NCBI GenBank assembly: GCA_015232315.1
Contig: JADFZZ010000009.1
Coordinates: 62,001-126,000, forward strand
Source: SAR324 cluster bacterium
Lineage (GTDB): Bacteria; SAR324; NAC60-12
Length of the DNA stretch: 64,000 nucleotides
Direction: 5' to 3'
The first letter of the stretch is position 1. Every line of letters starts with the position of its first letter. The notes beneath the pieces were generated by a model that was not told where the DNA came from, searched no databases, and worked only from the letters and a program-made list of their open reading frames with translations. Below are positions 8,971-18,320 of the stretch, piece by piece. Position numbers and translations under genes: made by a program.

Positions 8971-10449
8971 TTAATCATCTTCATGTTCGCTGACATAAAT
9001 CTGCTTATCGAAAATGCCATTTTCCCTGATAGTGGCTATAAGCACTTTTTTCATGCCATCAAGGGAAACCGCATATTTTCCCGGAACAAGCGATTCAAGA
9101 ACATACCCGAATAAACTGGTGGTCCGTGTGAAACTGTTTTCAGGTCTATCAAGGGAACTGATGGTTACCTTATACCCTTCAAGGGGCGCACGGGAACGTG
9201 CATCCAAAACTTGAAGAAACAGGGTTCCATTGATTTGTGCCGTAATATGAAGGTCTCGGTTAAAATTAAAGACCAGTACATTTTCATGGTGTCCCAATTT
9301 TGCTGGAGAAACCGCATCTGTTTTCAGCACGGTTAAAGAATCTACATTTACAGCAAACTCAATCACCGCCGTTGTGTCGGAAAAATTCACATTCTTGATT
9401 GCCGCAATCCATTTTCCCTCTTGATACAGGAACTCCTGTGATGCCTGATTATAATTCATCACAACGGTCACAACACCAGATGACTTTCCACTCAATTCTC
9501 TTGCATCCTGAACCAGATGATCATGAGCCAGATCACTCAATGACACAGTCCATGTTCCTGTGTCTTCCACCCACAATCCTGTGCTCACGACAGCAGAAAC
9601 CCGTTGAAAGATCATCCCATCGATTTGCTGATAGGCCGCCCCATCTATCACGATGCCAACAGTTCCTTGAATAATGGGCTGATTATCCACATAAACCTGA
9701 ACTCGAAATTCGCAGGCGGTTCCTGGAACGAGAAGCATGGTTTTGTTTCCTGAAGACAATTGATTGTTTGCGGCATCAAATGTCATTTCAAAGGACTCGT
9801 GTAACGCGGCATTGTTCGCACAAGACAAGGTCGCAATAGCACGATCCATCTTGCTGAGATAGGAACCAAGCAGAGCTGACGTATTGATTGTCACACTGAA
9901 GTTTTTTTGTATTTGAGGAATCGTTTCTGTTTCCGCGACCGGAAAGAGGATCAAACCAATTTCAATGGTTTTGTTTCCAGAATTGATGATTTCTTCAGAC
10001 ATCCCGAAATAATGAATTTCTTCGTCCCCGGTTTCGTTGATTCCAGTAATTTCTCCACTGACTTTGGCTGTCACTCCATCAAAGATAACAAACATAACCG
10101 CATCCGTATCCATATCCCTGTTATCCAGACGAATCGCACCATCGACACAATTAATTCCTTCACGACAAGGCACTTCAAGGTCATTCTTGTCGTACTGTCT
10201 GAGAACAAATTTTTCATCAGCGGACAATACCATTGACGTTTGTGTTCTTGCGGCAGGATTCCCTGCAAGTGCTGTTTCAGACGCTCGATCCGATTTCAAA
10301 ATGCTGATTTTCAAGGCTTGTACCGGGGCTGTTTCAGCCGGATTTTTTGCGGTTGAAGAACTTCCATTTCCGGAATCATTACAGGCATAGATAAAGAACA
10401 TCAAGAAACAGGCAATCACCCCTAATCCATATTTTTTTATTGTTTCCAT
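8971..10449 (-). CDS. Predicted lipoprotein of unknown function, 492 residues
   Basis: The N-terminus METIKKYGLGVIACFLMFFIYAC is a lipoprotein signal with the lipid-modified cysteine at residue 23, followed by a Ser/Asn/Thr-rich linker (NDSGNGSSSTAKN). The rest is rich in beta-strand patterns (VMFVIFDGVTAKVSGEITGI; FLQVLDARSRAPLEGYKVTISS near the C-terminus, which resembles carboxypeptidase-regulatory-like or SpaA-type beta sandwiches). It is probably anchored on the periplasmic face of a membrane. An AAGAGG ribosome site sits six bases before the ATG at 10449; the frame is open to a TTG further upstream, which would spoil the signal peptide. It stands alone, with 155-190 base gaps on each side. 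Confidence 0.75.
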   Translation of the reverse strand: METIKKYGLGVIACFLMFFIYACNDSGNGSSSTAKNPAETAPVQALKISILKSDRASETALAGNPAARTQTSMVLSADEKFVLRQYDKNDLEVPCREGINCVDGAIRLDNRDMDTDAVMFVIFDGVTAKVSGEITGINETGDEEIHYFGMSEEIINSGNKTIEIGLILFPVAETETIPQIQKNFSVTINTSALLGSYLSKMDRAIATLSCANNAALHESFEMTFDAANNQLSSGNKTMLLVPGTACEFRVQVYVDNQPIIQGTVGIVIDGAAYQQIDGMIFQRVSAVVSTGLWVEDTGTWTVSLSDLAHDHLVQDARELSGKSSGVVTVVMNYNQASQEFLYQEGKWIAAIKNVNFSDTTAVIEFAVNVDSLTVLKTDAVSPAKLGHHENVLVFNFNRDLHITAQINGTLFLQVLDARSRAPLEGYKVTISSLDRPENSFTRTTSLFGYVLESLVPGKYAVSLDGMKKVLIATIRENGIFDKQIYVSEHEDD

Positions 10450-10636
10450 TGTGACCTCTTGTAGATGAATAGTGACCCCCAAACCACCATTCCAACCATT
10501 TGAAACGATAGCGATCAGGAACTATTCCCTCTAAGGAAACTTTAAGACTGAAAAACAATAATCTGGACCTGAAATGGTCAATAATGGGGGGCTAAGAAAG
10601 GAAGGTATCAGCTTTGTTTATTGATTTTAATGGTAT

Positions 10637-12133
10637 TTATATTTTTAATTTTTTTATTTGAGTTTCTAAAAAAAGTCCTCGTTCAACAGAAATATCCAGT
10701 TGCTCCCGTTTTAGATCCAGTAACTCACGTTCCTTGGGATCCAGCACATCATCCGCATAGGCCATTTTGAGTAATTCGAGATACCGTTGTTCACGTTGAG
10801 AGTTGTTTTGTTCCAACTTTACCTGAGACTCCAGTGTTTTGCTTTTCACCCTTGAAATCTTTAGCTGTTTTCGTTTCAACTCTAAAAGTTCCCTTTCTTC
10901 CGTGGCAATCATATTGTCCGCATAGGCCATGCGGAGCAGTTCAATATAGACTTGTTCAGCCTGTATTTTTTTTTTACCTTGAGTACTTTTTTGGGGATTT
11001 AATTTTTCGATATATATTTGATACAAATCATCAAGGCTCTTATAAGTAATGTGAACTTTGTGATCTATTTTTGAAAGATCTGTTTTGTTTGCCTCTGGAA
11101 AAATAAATGTTTTGAAATCACTTTCTTGTAACACTGCTTCAAATTTTTCACGAACCCCTTCGACACGGTTGCTACCAAGCAACTCAGCTTGACCCGTTGC
11201 ATACAAGCCTTCAGGCAAGGCCTGATTGAACAGGGCCGCAAGTGTTGTCAAAAAAGTAATGGCCCCCAGGGAACTACCGCCATAGCACGATAAAGAAGGC
11301 AACCGATAATAGACCATGTTACAAATTTTAGTCGTGTTCTTTTCCTTTTCATAATACAAACTCAGCGCTGATTTGACTCCGGTCTCAATGCCTTTTCTAA
11401 AAGATTCCGAAAGTTTTTGTTCAACATTCAAAGAAAAGAACTCGACTTGAGAGGGGTTTTTTTCCTGGAGATGGGAAAACGACCAGATAAAACCTAATTG
11501 CAAAGGATTGATAACAGCTTGAGGTGGTAGGCCTGTTTGTGAATTGATAAGGAAAACACCTTTTTGATTCACACGGAAAGGCTGCTGAATTTTTTTATAG
11601 AGTAATTCAGGATCTTCTTGAAGAGTCTTTCCCCAGCTAGAAAAAAACTCAACGATACACTGTTTGGCTTTCAAAAAATATTCCCGGTTTATTTGCTGAA
11701 TCTGTTCCATGTCATGATGATCCGCCGCAAAAAGGCCTCCTTTGCTGTGGATTGGCAATACTTCCTGTAAACAATCCGCAAGTAAAAAACACTCACGAAA
11801 GGCTGTCACCTTGTCGATTTCTTTGGTTGCCAAAGGATGGAGAAACGTCAAAAACCAATATTCATAACGCTCAATGATCGCTCTGAAATAGATGATACGG
11901 CTTTCATAATCATGAAATTGAGAAATTGTTTTACAGCTTTCAATCATGCGGGTTATTATACCGGTATCAGGATCTAGCAGTCGATTGAACAACGGTTGTA
12001 AATTGTTTTTTTTACAGCTCTCCTCTAATACCAGATTGTGGAACTCTCTAAATTGCAGAATTTTTTCAAACCCGATCACATCAGGATGGTCAATCTTTAT
12101 CGTCGCTAAAAAAAGTTGATATAATTGTGACAT
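10637..12133 (-). CDS. Lon-type (S16) protease domain without ATPase, fused to two TerB-like repeats
   Basis: A 498-residue protein. Residues 240-370 resemble the proteolytic domain of Lon. The nucleophile motif is GGSSLGA (Ser288 in the position of Lon PSAG) and the lysine motif is EGVREKFEAV (Lys330), 42 residues later, against 43 in E. coli Lon (Ser679/Lys722); FIFPEANKTDLSKI also matches Lon. No AAA+ Walker motifs are present. Two tandem repeats follow at about 396-427 and 451-482, each with the pattern Y-x-E-L-L-(R/K)-M-A-Y-A-D then E-R-E-L-L-(E/D)-L-K-R, like the metal-binding helix pair of TerB-type domains. The N-terminal 230 residues are unrecognised. Last gene of the seven-gene signalling cluster, which also holds a TerB-like protein. 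Confidence 0.65.
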   Translation of the reverse strand: MSQLYQLFLATIKIDHPDVIGFEKILQFREFHNLVLEESCKKNNLQPLFNRLLDPDTGIITRMIESCKTISQFHDYESRIIYFRAIIERYEYWFLTFLHPLATKEIDKVTAFRECFLLADCLQEVLPIHSKGGLFAADHHDMEQIQQINREYFLKAKQCIVEFFSSWGKTLQEDPELLYKKIQQPFRVNQKGVFLINSQTGLPPQAVINPLQLGFIWSFSHLQEKNPSQVEFFSLNVEQKLSESFRKGIETGVKSALSLYYEKEKNTTKICNMVYYRLPSLSCYGGSSLGAITFLTTLAALFNQALPEGLYATGQAELLGSNRVEGVREKFEAVLQESDFKTFIFPEANKTDLSKIDHKVHITYKSLDDLYQIYIEKLNPQKSTQGKKKIQAEQVYIELLRMAYADNMIATEERELLELKRKQLKISRVKSKTLESQVKLEQNNSQREQRYLELLKMAYADDVLDPKERELLDLKREQLDISVERGLFLETQIKKLKI

Positions 12134-12311
12134 ATGACGCTTAATCTGAAGGTGTTATGCGTACCCGACAATAAATCTTAATTCATTTTCGGCACTTTAA
12201 TTGGTTTTGTTCATATTATTCAAACCATTTTTTGAACCAGCGCACGACGCCCTGAATTCCCGCCTGTCAATGCCAGAATCTCTCCATTGCAGGTAGAAAC
12301 CAGAATGATGA

Positions 12312-13586
12312 CTATAGCCCCAAAAACTCAATAATCGTAATGGTGAGATCGTCCCCTCTGGGGGCGCCCTCGGAAAAATGATCTAAATCGGTCATCAATT
12401 TATCTAAAAGGACCTCAATGTCATCATTGCAACAACGTTTCAACAGCGATTGAAGCCGCAGATCTCCATACAACTTTTTTTGGGAGTTTTCCTGCTCTAT
12501 CAAACCATCTGTGTACAGGACAATTTTATCACCTTTACGCAAGGAAATCGTTTCATGGGGAAATTTCACTCTCTCGTTGGGGAACACGCCCAGTAAAGTC
12601 CCGCGTTTTTTAGTGAAAATGAGATCCTCACCATTAGCCGGGATGATCATGAACCTGGGATGAGCCGCATTGGCGCTTAACATGGTTCCATCGTTACTGA
12701 TTCTTAAAAAAATTCCTGTGACAAACCTGGTTTTAGCAGTATGGGATTCCAATTGCGTATTTAAATGCAGCATAATATTTTCAAGCGAAGTTTCCGCTAA
12801 CGCCTCTTCCAGAGCCATATTGGTCAAAATGGTAATAAAAGCCGCCGCAACACCATGTCCTGTCACATCCCCCATAAAAAAATCGAAGGTTTTCGGGTCC
12901 TTTTGCTGAGCATAATAAATATCCCCGGATACCTGATTATAGGGAATATATTTGAAGGCCATTTTTAAAAAGGGCGGCATCTCACAAATGGGGAAAATAC
13001 GTTTTTGCACATCTCCCGCCAGCACCAGATCCTCCAGCATTTGCTGATTTTTTTCAACTAACTCATGAGTCCGTTCTTTAACTTTTTGTTCCAAATTCAG
13101 ATTATATTCCGCCAAACGATTGTTTTGATCTTCCAATTGTTTATTTTGCTGTTCGAGGAGTTGATGCTGGTGTTGTAGCATCCGGGTTTGCGCATAACTT
13201 TTGAGGGCTTCCTGAATCGTTAATGTGAGATCTGCAGAGGTCCAGGGCTTAGGGATAAAACGATAGAGTTTAGCCTGATTCACCGCATTGCTGACGGCCT
13301 TGATAGTAGCTTGCCCGGTTAACATAATTTTCAGGGTGTCTGGTGACAACGCATGAATATGTTTCAACAACTCATCCCCTTTCATGCCTGGCATGGCATA
13401 GTCACTGATCACCACAGGAATGTCATTGCCGTCCTTGAGCAGATCCTTAAACAGTTCCAGCGTATCTTCGCCACTCTCAGAAATTTCAATAGTGTAGTCC
13501 TCGTTAAAAGCATTTTTGAGTTCTGACTTCAGACTATCCAGGACAATCTTTTCATCATCCACACAAACAATAACTGGTTTACTCAT
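12312..13586 (-). CDS. Response regulator with PP2C-type (SpoIIE) phosphatase output
   Basis: A 424-residue protein. Residues 1-125 are a receiver domain with the acidic pair Asp10/Asp11, phospho-acceptor Asp62 (ISDYAMPG), Thr90 and Lys113. A long coiled coil (about 130-190, Q/E/N-rich) links to a PP2C/SpoIIE phosphatase with metal-binding SGDIYY, GDVTGHG and GDDLT motifs. Phosphorylation of the receiver probably switches the phosphatase, which would act on a Ser/Thr-phosphorylated partner. I chose the ATG at 13586 (GGTGGAGA upstream). The upstream neighbour is a histidine kinase, a likely cognate partner, and FHA-domain proteins that bind phosphothreonine lie in the same cluster. Confidence 0.88.
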   Translation of the reverse strand: MSKPVIVCVDDEKIVLDSLKSELKNAFNEDYTIEISESGEDTLELFKDLLKDGNDIPVVISDYAMPGMKGDELLKHIHALSPDTLKIMLTGQATIKAVSNAVNQAKLYRFIPKPWTSADLTLTIQEALKSYAQTRMLQHQHQLLEQQNKQLEDQNNRLAEYNLNLEQKVKERTHELVEKNQQMLEDLVLAGDVQKRIFPICEMPPFLKMAFKYIPYNQVSGDIYYAQQKDPKTFDFFMGDVTGHGVAAAFITILTNMALEEALAETSLENIMLHLNTQLESHTAKTRFVTGIFLRISNDGTMLSANAAHPRFMIIPANGEDLIFTKKRGTLLGVFPNERVKFPHETISLRKGDKIVLYTDGLIEQENSQKKLYGDLRLQSLLKRCCNDDIEVLLDKLMTDLDHFSEGAPRGDDLTITIIEFLGL

Positions 13587-13596
13587 GAGTCTCCAC

Positions 13597-13727
13597 CAAC
13601 AATAAAAAAGAATAATTTCCAAAAAATATCTTCTGCCGGACATTCGTAGAGACGCGCGATTCGCACGTCTCTACAGACCTGAAAATGGAGGTTGTTAAAC
13701 TTATACAACTTATTCTTTTGATGTTCC
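13597..13727. mobile_element. MITE-like element, family A, overlapping the 3' end of the histidine kinase gene
   Basis: The right end, read on the minus strand, is GGAACATCAAAAGAATAAG, matching the right end of the element at 52159-52344; a degraded copy of the same end lies near 13597-13615 (AAAAAAGAATAA). In between is a near-perfect hairpin (13646-13674, GTAGAGACG ... CGTCTCTAC) that also occurs twice in the 52 kb copy. The histidine kinase stop codon (13710-13712) and its last residues lie inside the right inverted repeat. Seen by direct comparison; the exact left boundary is uncertain. Confidence 0.6.
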
Positions 13728-15092
13728 TATGGGAAGCATTACACAGAAAGTCGTGCATCCCGGTTTACTTTCAAAACTAATGCTCCCTTTATGTTTTTCT
13801 ACAATTTTTTTAACGATATCCAACCCTAATCCGCTGCCATCGCCAGGAGGTTTAGTTGTGAAAAATGGCAAGAATATTTTATCCTTGATCTCCTCCGGGA
13901 TTCCTTTTCCACTGTCGGTGATACGAACCACCGCGTTTCCTTCAATTTGACTGATTTGAATTTCCAGAGTCCCTTTATTTTCCATAGCGTACAGGGCATT
14001 ATGGAGTAAATTTGTCCAGATTTGATTCAATTCACCAAGACAGCAGTATATATCCGGGATTTCCTCATATTTCCTGACCAGATCAATCCCCTGTTTGAGT
14101 TGATGTTGATACAGGGTAATCACCGTCTCAATTCCTAATTTGATATTGCTGAGACCCCATTCTTCAAATTGTCCACCCCGGGCATAATTTTTCAGGGCTT
14201 GAACAACATGACCCATTTTTTCGGTTGCGGTCTGGATGATGTGAACACTCTGATATAAACCAGATAAGCCATAAACCTTTTGCAGTATGAATTCCGAATT
14301 CGTTTCCTGAAAAAGTGCCATAAACGGTTCCAAATTGTTATAAATCCCAATATCTATCAGGGTATCCGCAATCTTCCCTGCATGTTCAATGGAATGCTGT
14401 TCAAAATACTGCACCAGGTCTTTTTTATATTTTCTTTCATCCTTTGCGGAAAGGACTGCATCATTTTCAGTCGATCTCTTCAACAAAGCATAAAAGCATT
14501 CCCGTTGATTGGGAGTCATTCCTTCAAAATAGTCAGGCAATTGAGTTATCGTTTGTTCCAGGGCCTTGGACATCCTTCCGATTGAGGATTGCATCGCGCC
14601 AAGTGGTGTGTTGATCTCATGAGCAATCCCCGCGACCAGATGACCAAGAGCGGCCATTTTTTCTGAAATAATCAATTGATCCTGGGTTAACTGAAATTGA
14701 GCCAAAGTTTGTTTTATCTGATCATTGGATTCTTTCAGGGCGTTATTGGCCTTCAATAGTTCTGTTTGTTCGTCCACTTGCTGTTCCAGTTTTTCATAAA
14801 GCAGCCTCACCTCATCTTCCGCGTGTTTTCGCTCTTCAGTTTCCTGAACCAGGCCCATATTGGCCTGTCTCAAGGAAATCAGGATGCTGCCCGTGATGAT
14901 TTTACCCAGGAGGATTATGATGATAGAGAAGCCTGTGATTAAAGGCATCAGTGTGATATGATAAGCCGGAAAAGAAGATGTCCCCATCAGGAGGGCGACC
15001 CCGCCGATCCCAAGAAAACCGGTGACAGAAACACCCGCAAACAAGGATATCTGGGCCGCAATACTCCAGTGATGGATGAACAGACGCTTCAT
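13710..15092 (-). CDS. Membrane-anchored sensor histidine kinase
   Basis: A 460-residue kinase. Two hydrophobic segments (about 10-36 and 46-72) with a very short loop between them, then a coiled coil (80-140), a HisKA dimerisation helix with phospho-acceptor His158 (AGIAHEINTPLG), and an HATPase domain with the N-box (NQIWTNLLHNALYAM), G1 (DSGKGIPEEI) and G2 (GDGSGLGLDIVKKI). The lack of a sizeable periplasmic domain suggests it senses a membrane or cytosolic signal. A response regulator with a PP2C output follows downstream and is the natural partner. The last residues and stop codon are encoded within a MITE-like inverted repeat. Confidence 0.9.
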   Translation of the reverse strand: MKRLFIHHWSIAAQISLFAGVSVTGFLGIGGVALLMGTSSFPAYHITLMPLITGFSIIIILLGKIITGSILISLRQANMGLVQETEERKHAEDEVRLLYEKLEQQVDEQTELLKANNALKESNDQIKQTLAQFQLTQDQLIISEKMAALGHLVAGIAHEINTPLGAMQSSIGRMSKALEQTITQLPDYFEGMTPNQRECFYALLKRSTENDAVLSAKDERKYKKDLVQYFEQHSIEHAGKIADTLIDIGIYNNLEPFMALFQETNSEFILQKVYGLSGLYQSVHIIQTATEKMGHVVQALKNYARGGQFEEWGLSNIKLGIETVITLYQHQLKQGIDLVRKYEEIPDIYCCLGELNQIWTNLLHNALYAMENKGTLEIQISQIEGNAVVRITDSGKGIPEEIKDKIFLPFFTTKPPGDGSGLGLDIVKKIVEKHKGSISFESKPGCTTFCVMLPIGTSKE

Positions 15093-15114
15093 AGGACTCG
15101 AAGATGTGGTTGAT

Positions 15115-15141
15115 GTAGAGACGTAACATGTTCGTCTCTAC
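15115..15141. repeat. GTAGAGACG palindrome
   Basis: Almost perfect palindrome GTAGAGACG-T-AACATGTT-CGTCTCTAC, between the TerB-like gene and the histidine kinase gene. It shares the 9-base stem with the hairpins at 13646-13674, 52218-52245 and 52258-52285, so it is a fragment of the same repeat family. It could form a strong hairpin in the message between the two genes. Confidence 0.7.
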
Positions 15142-15157
15142 TGACAATAAAACCGGA

Positions 15158-15598
15158 CTAGAACAGTGACGTCACCACCACACGCCGATATGAGACTTTT
15201 TTGTGTATCAAATTTTCAGCTTTTTCGAAAAGTTCAATCATGGAGGTAATCCAGTTTTCCAGATTTGTCACATGCGCCTCATCAAAACCAAAGGCCTTGG
15301 CGATTTTGCTGACAAACGCGGCCTGATTAGGATGATAATTTCCGTTAGAATATCCGACCTCGATTAATTCCATGAGGCATATATTTTTTGAGGCTCTGTC
15401 ATTGAATTTACTGCATAAATTTGAGAATTCAAAATCCATGTCATCCACTTCATGTACGGTGACATCCATTTCTTTTGCCATCATCGACAGCATTTCCATT
15501 TCAAGTGCATCTATGATGGAATCGTCAAGTCGCGCAACATGTTTGGCCAATTTTAAAAAAGCTAATTTCTGAGAACGATTGAGTTGATACAAGAACAT
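15158..15598 (-). CDS. TerB-like protein
   Basis: A 146-residue, all-helical, soluble protein. The pattern LNRSQKLAFLKLAKHVARLDDSI, then ICLMELIEVGYSNGNYHPNQAAFVSKIAKAFGF, matches TerB-type domains, in which acidic helices surround a metal site; here the second helix pair is Y-S-N-G-N instead of the usual A-D-G-x acidic loop, so metal binding may be weakened. TerB domains act in stress-response signalling and phage or metal resistance contexts. An AGGAGG ribosome site lies six bases before the ATG. It lies in the signalling cluster with the VWA-FHA, PP2C and Lon-TerB proteins. Confidence 0.65.
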   Translation of the reverse strand: MFLYQLNRSQKLAFLKLAKHVARLDDSIIDALEMEMLSMMAKEMDVTVHEVDDMDFEFSNLCSKFNDRASKNICLMELIEVGYSNGNYHPNQAAFVSKIAKAFGFDEAHVTNLENWITSMIELFEKAENLIHKKVSYRRVVVTSLF

Positions 15599-15707
15599 GT
15601 GTGCCTCCTGAATGAGGGTTCATAAAGCGAAAGTTTTTCAAAAAAACTTTCAGTGTAGCCTGTAACAGGCAAAAAAAACCGACCGTATGGAACAACAGCA
15701 TGTCCCT

Positions 15708-18263
15708 CTAAAAAATAATTTTCAAAATGTTGACGGCATGATGTCCAACCATAAAAAGAGAATGCTTTATTTTGCTGATCGGTTTTTTCTGAATTTCGAT
15801 TTCTTGTCTGACTTCTTCATAAACTCTTAAAAAATCAGTCAAATACTGAACCACTTGTTGTACATCATCATGATACCATTCTTTGGACTCAATATACTTT
15901 TCAGCAAAAAGGAGCAACCTGTCATAGAACAAGGGGATATTCTGTTTTTTCGGTTCTTCATAAATGATCTGATGTTTTTTTTCATTGAAATTGGTAATGC
16001 GGGGACGAAATTCAGGGATATATTTTTTTTCCAGGGAAACAATTTTATTATTGTACATGAACGGATACATTTGTTCCGTACAGTCTGAAGGGCTAAGCTC
16101 CAGTTGGGCTCGGGACAGACAATAGATTTCAGTTCCCCCATAACGAATAAACGCGGTTTCTTCCTGCAGGTGCTTCAGGGAATTCTGAACAAGCTTATGC
16201 TTTGTTTTATACACGGTACCAGGGTGTGCATTTTCAAGCCCTTGTAGAATATGGGAAAAAAACGGATCAAAATTTACATACGGCAAAAAAATGTTCTGAC
16301 TATGATCCACATCCTGTGACATTTTGGGGATTCGGAATGCCCTTTTTCCCGCAATGGTTGTTTCACCCATTAAATTTTTTGGAAGACATTTTATGTGATG
16401 AATGATTTCCAGTTGTTTCAGGCGGTCCACATCCTTGGACTTATGGATTTTAGCTGTCTGATTAACAGGCGTTGAGGCTTCAGTGACTTGTTTGATGGTA
16501 TAGTTTATCGGTTCATGTTCCTCATAAAGTATGCCCATGCTTTTTGCGAGTCGATGAAACATGTTTGTCACAACAAACCATGGGTTTTTGTGTTCTTCTT
16601 TCGACAGTTCTGAACCATCCGTTCCCAACAGTCCTCTGGACTTCAGTTCTTCTTCCAAAAACGCCATTGACATGTCTGTGATAAAAAGTTCCGTATATTT
16701 TTGAGACTCTTCAATGTGTTTAAGTTCTTCTTGAGTTTCAACTGTTTTTCTGGCCTGAAACGAAACAAACCGAACCAGTTTGTCTATTTCGATGGGCATG
16801 AGCTTGTTCAAAAAATCAATAAGTTGATTTTCTAATTCCTGATAACTCTCAGTTGTGAATGTTTCCTGGTCCAGTAATATTTCCAATTTCTGGTCACTGA
16901 TGAATTGATGATTGGAGCGTATGCCTGTTTTTAATATTTTCAGATATTTCTTAAACGTTTCAGGGTGTTCTTGTGCTTTTCCCAAATCTGAAATCAGTCG
17001 GTATTTTAAATACGTGTAGCGTTTTAACCCAAATAGCGAGAGATTATCGTTCAGTTGCATGAGCGGCATCAGTTTTAGAATGAGAATTTCTCTGATTTTT
17101 TGGGTATCGGAAATCATGTTTTCAAGGATTTCGTTCTTGTATCCCGGATGAGATAATAAATCATAGAGATGTTCTGAGCGGGATTGATATTCCGGTACCC
17201 CTTTTTCCCTTCGTTGTTCATTCATTCTCAGATAAGCCATGCTTAAATAATTTCCCTCAAAAATATCCTCAATGAGCAGATGCCCTTGAGCATCCATTAA
17301 TGAGAATTCAAGAAGATTGTGCAATTGCGACACATCAATATCACTACAGAGGGCATAACTCCCATCCTTGTTTTTCTGAAGAAACATACCGTTTTTGCCC
17401 CCCAGTTTTTCCAAATTTTCCTTGTTAAAAACTTTCGCCTCACTGATTTTTGTTTTTTTCATGATTTGAACGACCTCATAAGAAAAAACATAAAATTTCC
17501 GCAAAAAATTGTAAGCGAGTTTTTTTAAGGCCTCATCTTCTTCAAGATATAACAGGAGTTGTGACAGAATGCCTTTGGTGGACGCGATATTTAAGGTGTT
17601 GATACTGAACAGAACATCGAGACGGTTGGATGAACGTGAAATAAGCGAATTACAAATATCTACATTGGTTTGAAGTTGTTTGAGGCTGTTGCAGACTTTG
17701 GGAGTGTTTTTAAATTTTTGCTGTAACACATCAAAGGGATGTTCATCTGGTGCAATACGGACAATGAAGCTTTCAAAAGAACGCCCGGGTTCTTCTCCGG
17801 TGTTGAGTTTGAACAATTTATAAGCCTCATCCAGATTTTTAGCCTCCAGAGGTTTCCCGGTTTTCTTTTTGTAATAATCACTTAAATGCCTAAAGGCTTC
17901 ATGTTCTTTCCGTAACAAATGTTTTTTAAGTTCCTGGGCATTCACTGGAATTTGATCTTGATTTGCGGAGGATGACGGGGTGTTTTCAGTATCAAGGGCT
18001 TCTTTTTCTTCAGGAGCTTGAGGGTCTTCCTCATCGGGAATTGGAGCTTGATCCCCATAGATTGAAAGCGTTATATCAGCATCATTGATTTCTTTTTCTT
18101 CAGGAATGTGAAACCCCTGAGAGATCTGATTCGTTTCAAGTTGATCCTTAAAAAGTTCCTCAGCGTGTTCTTCTGTAAGGACGGGGTCTTCCTGTGCCTG
18201 TTGAAGCTCATGAGGTTGCATTATTTTTGAAGAATGTAATTCCGGATTTTCGGGATTGCTCAT
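15708..18263 (-). CDS. Large hypothetical protein, 850 residues, with acidic N-terminal tail
   Basis: Not recognised. The first 110 residues are acidic and probably disordered (many Glu, Asp and Pro). The remaining 740 residues are mostly helical, with no membrane helix, signal peptide or nucleotide-binding motif that I can see. Conserved-looking stretches include IFLPYVNFDPFFSHILQGLE and ETAFIRYGGTEIYCLSRAQL in the C-terminal third. I chose the ATG at 18263 over a TTG at 18299. It is flanked by the VWA-FHA gene upstream and the TerB-like gene downstream on the same strand, so it is a probable member of the signalling module, perhaps a scaffold or substrate; that role is inference. Confidence 0.7.
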   Translation of the reverse strand: MSNPENPELHSSKIMQPHELQQAQEDPVLTEEHAEELFKDQLETNQISQGFHIPEEKEINDADITLSIYGDQAPIPDEEDPQAPEEKEALDTENTPSSSANQDQIPVNAQELKKHLLRKEHEAFRHLSDYYKKKTGKPLEAKNLDEAYKLFKLNTGEEPGRSFESFIVRIAPDEHPFDVLQQKFKNTPKVCNSLKQLQTNVDICNSLISRSSNRLDVLFSINTLNIASTKGILSQLLLYLEEDEALKKLAYNFLRKFYVFSYEVVQIMKKTKISEAKVFNKENLEKLGGKNGMFLQKNKDGSYALCSDIDVSQLHNLLEFSLMDAQGHLLIEDIFEGNYLSMAYLRMNEQRREKGVPEYQSRSEHLYDLLSHPGYKNEILENMISDTQKIREILILKLMPLMQLNDNLSLFGLKRYTYLKYRLISDLGKAQEHPETFKKYLKILKTGIRSNHQFISDQKLEILLDQETFTTESYQELENQLIDFLNKLMPIEIDKLVRFVSFQARKTVETQEELKHIEESQKYTELFITDMSMAFLEEELKSRGLLGTDGSELSKEEHKNPWFVVTNMFHRLAKSMGILYEEHEPINYTIKQVTEASTPVNQTAKIHKSKDVDRLKQLEIIHHIKCLPKNLMGETTIAGKRAFRIPKMSQDVDHSQNIFLPYVNFDPFFSHILQGLENAHPGTVYKTKHKLVQNSLKHLQEETAFIRYGGTEIYCLSRAQLELSPSDCTEQMYPFMYNNKIVSLEKKYIPEFRPRITNFNEKKHQIIYEEPKKQNIPLFYDRLLLFAEKYIESKEWYHDDVQQVVQYLTDFLRVYEEVRQEIEIQKKPISKIKHSLFMVGHHAVNILKIIF

Positions 18264-18320
18264 AATTGGCCATTTATAAAAACAGGGGAATGAAATCAAT
18301 CAGAAAGTACCTGTATGATT

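Noticed and set aside
12134-12311. A possible coding remnant (CNGEILALTGG on the minus strand)
   Set aside because: Too short, without start or recognisable family; likely chance.
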